From Pseudomonadota bacterium (GTDB taxonomy: Bacteria > Pseudomonadota > Alphaproteobacteria > Ferrovibrionales > Ferrovibrionaceae): a stretch of DNA of 42,714 bases. Of the stretch, positions 39,969 to 42,714 are shown in pieces. The stretch spans positions 1-42,714 of the forward strand of contig JAEYSS010000142.1 in assembly GCA_023434425.1 (NCBI GenBank), read 5' to 3'. The notes beneath the pieces were generated by a model. That model worked only from the letters and a program-made list of their open reading frames with translations, was not told where the DNA came from and searched no databases. Every line of letters starts with the position of its first letter. Positions within the stretch are counted from its first letter, which is position 1. Made by a program: the position numbers and the translations under genes.

Positions 39969-42512
39969 CTACTCCGCCTCACTGGGCAGGCGCACGCCCC
40001 CATCGACGACGAAAACCCTGGTCGGGCCGGCCAGGCTGGCCTGGGCGGTCAGTGCGACGATTTCCGGCAATTGCGCATCCTGCGCAGGCGCTTCGCCGCC
40101 GCTCGCCGCGCCGGGGGCCGCCGCCGCCGGCGTTGCGGCAAGATCGGCGCTGCGAATCCGGACGATATCCATCGAGCCGATCGATACGACGCCGCGCCCC
40201 TGTCCGGCAACCGCGCCTGCGGGCTGTCCGCCGGCCGGAATGGCGCCGAAGGATGACGCAAGACTGGTGGGGGTATTTGCAGTGGCGGCGGGACCGCTCA
40301 TGGCTGTCGCGGAGGCCGAGGCCTGGACGGATGCGACCGCGCTGGTCTGCGAGACCGATGTTGTTGTGGTGGTGGTGGATGCGGTGGCCGGCCGCGGATT
40401 GCTGGCATCGTAGGCCTTGTAATTGATCGTCTTCAGGCCGCCGATATCCTCGGCGAAGGTGACCGTGCCCGACCCCGCGTCGACTTCCAGATTGGCGCTG
40501 TTGAGATTGGTTTCGCGGATATAGGTTTTCACGTGGACGTCGCCACCGTCGATGAGCAGGTCGTTCCAGCGGCCGCGTGCATCGCCGATCTGCAGGTGGT
40601 TTTCGCCATCCCCGCCCGTACCGCCATTCGGTTCGCCGGGCTTCCAGTTGTTGAACACGCCGCTGACGGCAACGTTGTTGTTCATGAAGGTCAGGCCGGC
40701 ACCGCTATTCTCTTCGCCTTCAGGCCCGCTGCGCCAGCTCCAGACCCCGTTGGTTCTGGCGCCGCCCAGCCAGGCACCGTTGGAAAGATCGGTGATGTTG
40801 TTGCCGGTCGGCGCCGGAAAGCTTCCGGTATAGACGATGACGGAATTTTCCAGACGGGATGTCACGGTCGCCAGATAGCTGTCGCCGACCGCACTGCCGC
40901 CCGCGGTACCGTTTTTCGCATCGTTGAAGGCTTCCGGCCAGGTGTAAAACCCGGTGCTGCGGTGAAACCTTTCGTACCGGTTGCCGGAATTGATGATGCC
41001 GTTGAAACTGATGTCGCCGTTTCCGGACGTGAAACCGACGCCCTCGGTATTCGCGATCATCAGTTCGCCGTGCAGATTGATATTGCCGCCGCCGGTGGCG
41101 AAAACCACCTTCTCGGTGCCGCCGATGTAAAGATCGCCGCCCACCATGGTCATGGTGCCACTGATGTTGATGGTCGCGCCGGTGCCGAAATCCAGATTGC
41201 CGCCATTCAGGCTGACGCCCTTGTTGGCAATGATCACGCCGCCGCCGTCACGGCTGCCATTATCGTTGTCGGCATCCAGCAGCAGGTTGAGCTTGTTCGA
41301 TGTGCTCTTGATTTCGGCGTTGAGGACGATGGTGTTGGCGGCCTGCAGGGTCAGGGTGGCTTCTCCGCCGGCCGACTTGGTGATGCCTGAATTCACCGTG
41401 ATGTCGCCATTCACGCCGCTGCCGGTGCCGCCATAGGTCGTGTTGTTCGACACGGTGTCGATCGTAACGCTGGTTCCGGTATTGAGCGCGCCGGCAATAT
41501 TGCCCGCCGCCGTGGCATCGATGATGTAGTCGAAGGGATCGATCAGCCAGGTGCCGCCGCGCCCCTGTGCCGCGCCTGCGGTAATCGTGGTGTCGGTTGC
41601 AATATCGACAAAAGCGGCACTGGTTTCGATGAAGCCGCCATCGCCGGCGACCGGCGCCGAGGCATCGAGCCTGCCGGATACGGCGGTGCGTCCGCGCGAC
41701 ATATCGCCGAGCAGCACGATCTCGCCTTTTTCGCCCGTCGCCAGGGCCTTCGCCTCGCTGATGCCCGTATGATTGATCACGCTGGTGGACAGCTCGCCGG
41801 CCGCGCGCGCCGTCAGGTAAATCCGGCCGCCATCGGCACGGATCGCACCCTTCTGCTCGATCAGCGTTTCCAGCGCGCCTTCGTCGACCTGCAGCCTGAC
41901 CGGGCCGCCCATATCCAGCGTCACCTTGTTGCCGGCGCCCATCAGCACACTGCCGCCCTCGGCCGTAATGCTGCCCTCGTTGACGATGGTGGCCGCGACC
42001 AGCGCCACCGTGCCGCCCGGCGTCGCCTGGATCGCGCCCCGGTTGGTGACGGCAGCCGTGCTGCTGCCTTCGAAAGAATAGGTGCCGGAGAGGAAATCTT
42101 CGTTCCGGATGTTATGCGCAGACGCGACCAGAGCCCCGACATTCACCTGGGCGCTGGGCGTGAACAGAATACCGTTCGGATTGACCAGAAAGAGCTGGCC
42201 GTTGGCATTCAGGGCGCCCTGAATGACCGAGACATTGCCGCCGAGCACCCGGTTGAGCGCGATCGAACTGCTGGACGGCTGAACGAAATTGACGGTGTGG
42301 CCCTGGCCGATCGAAAAACTCTGCCAGTCGATACCCAGCTTCGCGGTCGCCTGGGTGACTGTCATGACGCTGCCGGTCTGGCTGATGCTGCCGGCGCCGG
42401 AGACAACCTGCCCCCCGGTCGGCAGATCGGCCGCGCGCGTCGAGGCCGCAGCCGCACATATCATACTCACACACGCATAAAATGCTGTGACTCCCGCAAC
42501 TCCGGCCTGCAT
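39969..42512 (-). CDS. TpsA exoprotein with filamentous-hemagglutinin N-terminus and C-type-lectin-like domain
   Basis: An 847-residue secreted protein. After a signal peptide (AGVTAFYACVSMICAAAAST, no basic residue before the hydrophobic core) the TPS/haemagglutination domain runs to about residue 260: GIDWQSFSIGQGHTVNFVQP, the NPNGILF motif, TPGGTVALVAATIVNEGSI. The middle is beta-helical repeat sequence (GGTWLIDPFDYIIDATAAGN, SLNGGNLDFGTGATINISGT). Near residues 509-667 lies a C-type-lectin-like fold: TWPEAFNDAKN, GDSYLATVTSRLENSVIVYT, WLGG, WKPGEPNGG and RGRWNDLLIDGG, without cysteines. A Ser/Thr/Ala-rich C-terminus follows. The upstream in-frame sequence has no start codon before a stop at 42603-42605. 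It is secreted by the adjacent TpsB and likely acts as an adhesin. Confidence 0.9.
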   Translation of the reverse strand: MQAGVAGVTAFYACVSMICAAAASTRAADLPTGGQVVSGAGSISQTGSVMTVTQATAKLGIDWQSFSIGQGHTVNFVQPSSSSIALNRVLGGNVSVIQGALNANGQLFLVNPNGILFTPSAQVNVGALVASAHNIRNEDFLSGTYSFEGSSTAAVTNRGAIQATPGGTVALVAATIVNEGSITAEGGSVLMGAGNKVTLDMGGPVRLQVDEGALETLIEQKGAIRADGGRIYLTARAAGELSTSVINHTGISEAKALATGEKGEIVLLGDMSRGRTAVSGRLDASAPVAGDGGFIETSAAFVDIATDTTITAGAAQGRGGTWLIDPFDYIIDATAAGNIAGALNTGTSVTIDTVSNNTTYGGTGSGVNGDITVNSGITKSAGGEATLTLQAANTIVLNAEIKSTSNKLNLLLDADNDNGSRDGGGVIIANKGVSLNGGNLDFGTGATINISGTMTMVGGDLYIGGTEKVVFATGGGNINLHGELMIANTEGVGFTSGNGDISFNGIINSGNRYERFHRSTGFYTWPEAFNDAKNGTAGGSAVGDSYLATVTSRLENSVIVYTGSFPAPTGNNITDLSNGAWLGGARTNGVWSWRSGPEGEENSGAGLTFMNNNVAVSGVFNNWKPGEPNGGTGGDGENHLQIGDARGRWNDLLIDGGDVHVKTYIRETNLNSANLEVDAGSGTVTFAEDIGGLKTINYKAYDASNPRPATASTTTTTTSVSQTSAVASVQASASATAMSGPAATANTPTSLASSFGAIPAGGQPAGAVAGQGRGVVSIGSMDIVRIRSADLAATPAAAAPGAASGGEAPAQDAQLPEIVALTAQASLAGPTRVFVVDGGVRLPSEAE

Positions 42513-42666
42513 TGCCCCCCGCTTGCCGCAAGTCCACCACTGGAATGGACACTTCCCATATTCAACCTGAACAGGTCTAAATGTGGAAGGTGCAGTAGCC
42601 GGTCAACAAATACAACCAGAAATGTGGCTCGAAACACAGAGCCGCCATTTTGCGACGCAGTACCGA

Positions 42667-42714
42667 CCGACTGGCGCCGCTGGACGTCCTTTGAAGTTCA
42701 GCGGCGCCAGTCGG
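42667..42714. repeat. Perfect 16-bp inverted repeat at the window edge
   Basis: CCGACTGGCGCCGCTG (42667-42682) and CAGCGGCGCCAGTCGG (42699-42714) are exact complements around a 16-base spacer whose ends extend the stem by three imperfect pairs. It lies upstream of tpsA; a following T-tract, if any, is beyond the window. It could be a terminator of a gene to the right. Confidence 0.7.

Noticed and set aside
38941..40413. A 490-codon plus-strand frame opposite tpsB and the end of tpsA
   Set aside because: It spans two real genes in antisense and has no domain signature.

Overview
The window looks like a GC-rich (I estimate mid-60s percent) chromosomal segment of a free-living, motile alphaproteobacterium, probably Rhodospirillales-like. 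The basis is a DUF2794 gene, a che operon opening with a STAS gene and cheY, the separate cheD with a receiver gene, and a TRAP transporter. This is an inference from gene content; no rRNA or other taxonomic marker is present. I see no tRNA, rRNA, CRISPR array, insertion sequence or prophage.

Layout. 1-8 kb: the edge of a thpR-like gene, a Tas-type aldo/keto reductase and a tesA-like lysophospholipase on the minus strand, divergent from ybbA-ybbP and a methyltransferase. A convergent Bcr/CflA exporter and a Bax inhibitor-1 membrane protein follow. 8-11.4 kb: an M81 (MlrC-like) metallopeptidase directly abutting a TTC38-like TPR protein, then a small exported Lys/Ala-rich protein. 11.4-22.7 kb: a large chemotaxis region. 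On the minus strand are a pentapeptide-repeat protein, cheD, an unusual receiver protein and a DUF2794 gene. Divergently on the plus strand lie a CheZ-like candidate, an HPt-like protein, an unknown protein, STAS, cheY, cheA, cheW, cheR, cheB and a second cheY. No chemoreceptor gene is present.

22.7-29 kb: a MarR regulator, a monoacylglycerol-lipase-like hydrolase, a class III aminotransferase, an unfamiliar protein with a C-terminal HTH-like segment, and TRAP small and large permeases without their binding protein. 29-34.9 kb: a PQQ-type sugar dehydrogenase, a repeat-rich intergenic region with a 10-bp array, a small HTH gene divergent from an XRE-cupin regulator, two acetyltransferases (the second apparently frameshifted), a FUSC membrane protein and a small membrane protein. 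35-42.7 kb: acetyl-CoA synthetase, a MarR/PaaI-thioesterase divergent pair with a perfect palindrome at the MarR start, and a two-partner secretion pair (TpsB and TpsA).

The most interesting parts are two. First, the chemotaxis region carries several non-canonical phosphotransfer-like proteins: a receiver with Glu at the phospho-Asp position, an HPt-like protein with Trp at the phospho-His position, and a helical protein with a CheZ-like DxxxQ motif and a short acidic C-terminal tail. Together they suggest an accessory layer that binds or drains the CheA-CheY phosphorelay. Second, the TpsA exoprotein appears to contain a cysteine-free C-type-lectin-like domain with EPN and WND motifs, which would make it a carbohydrate-binding adhesin.
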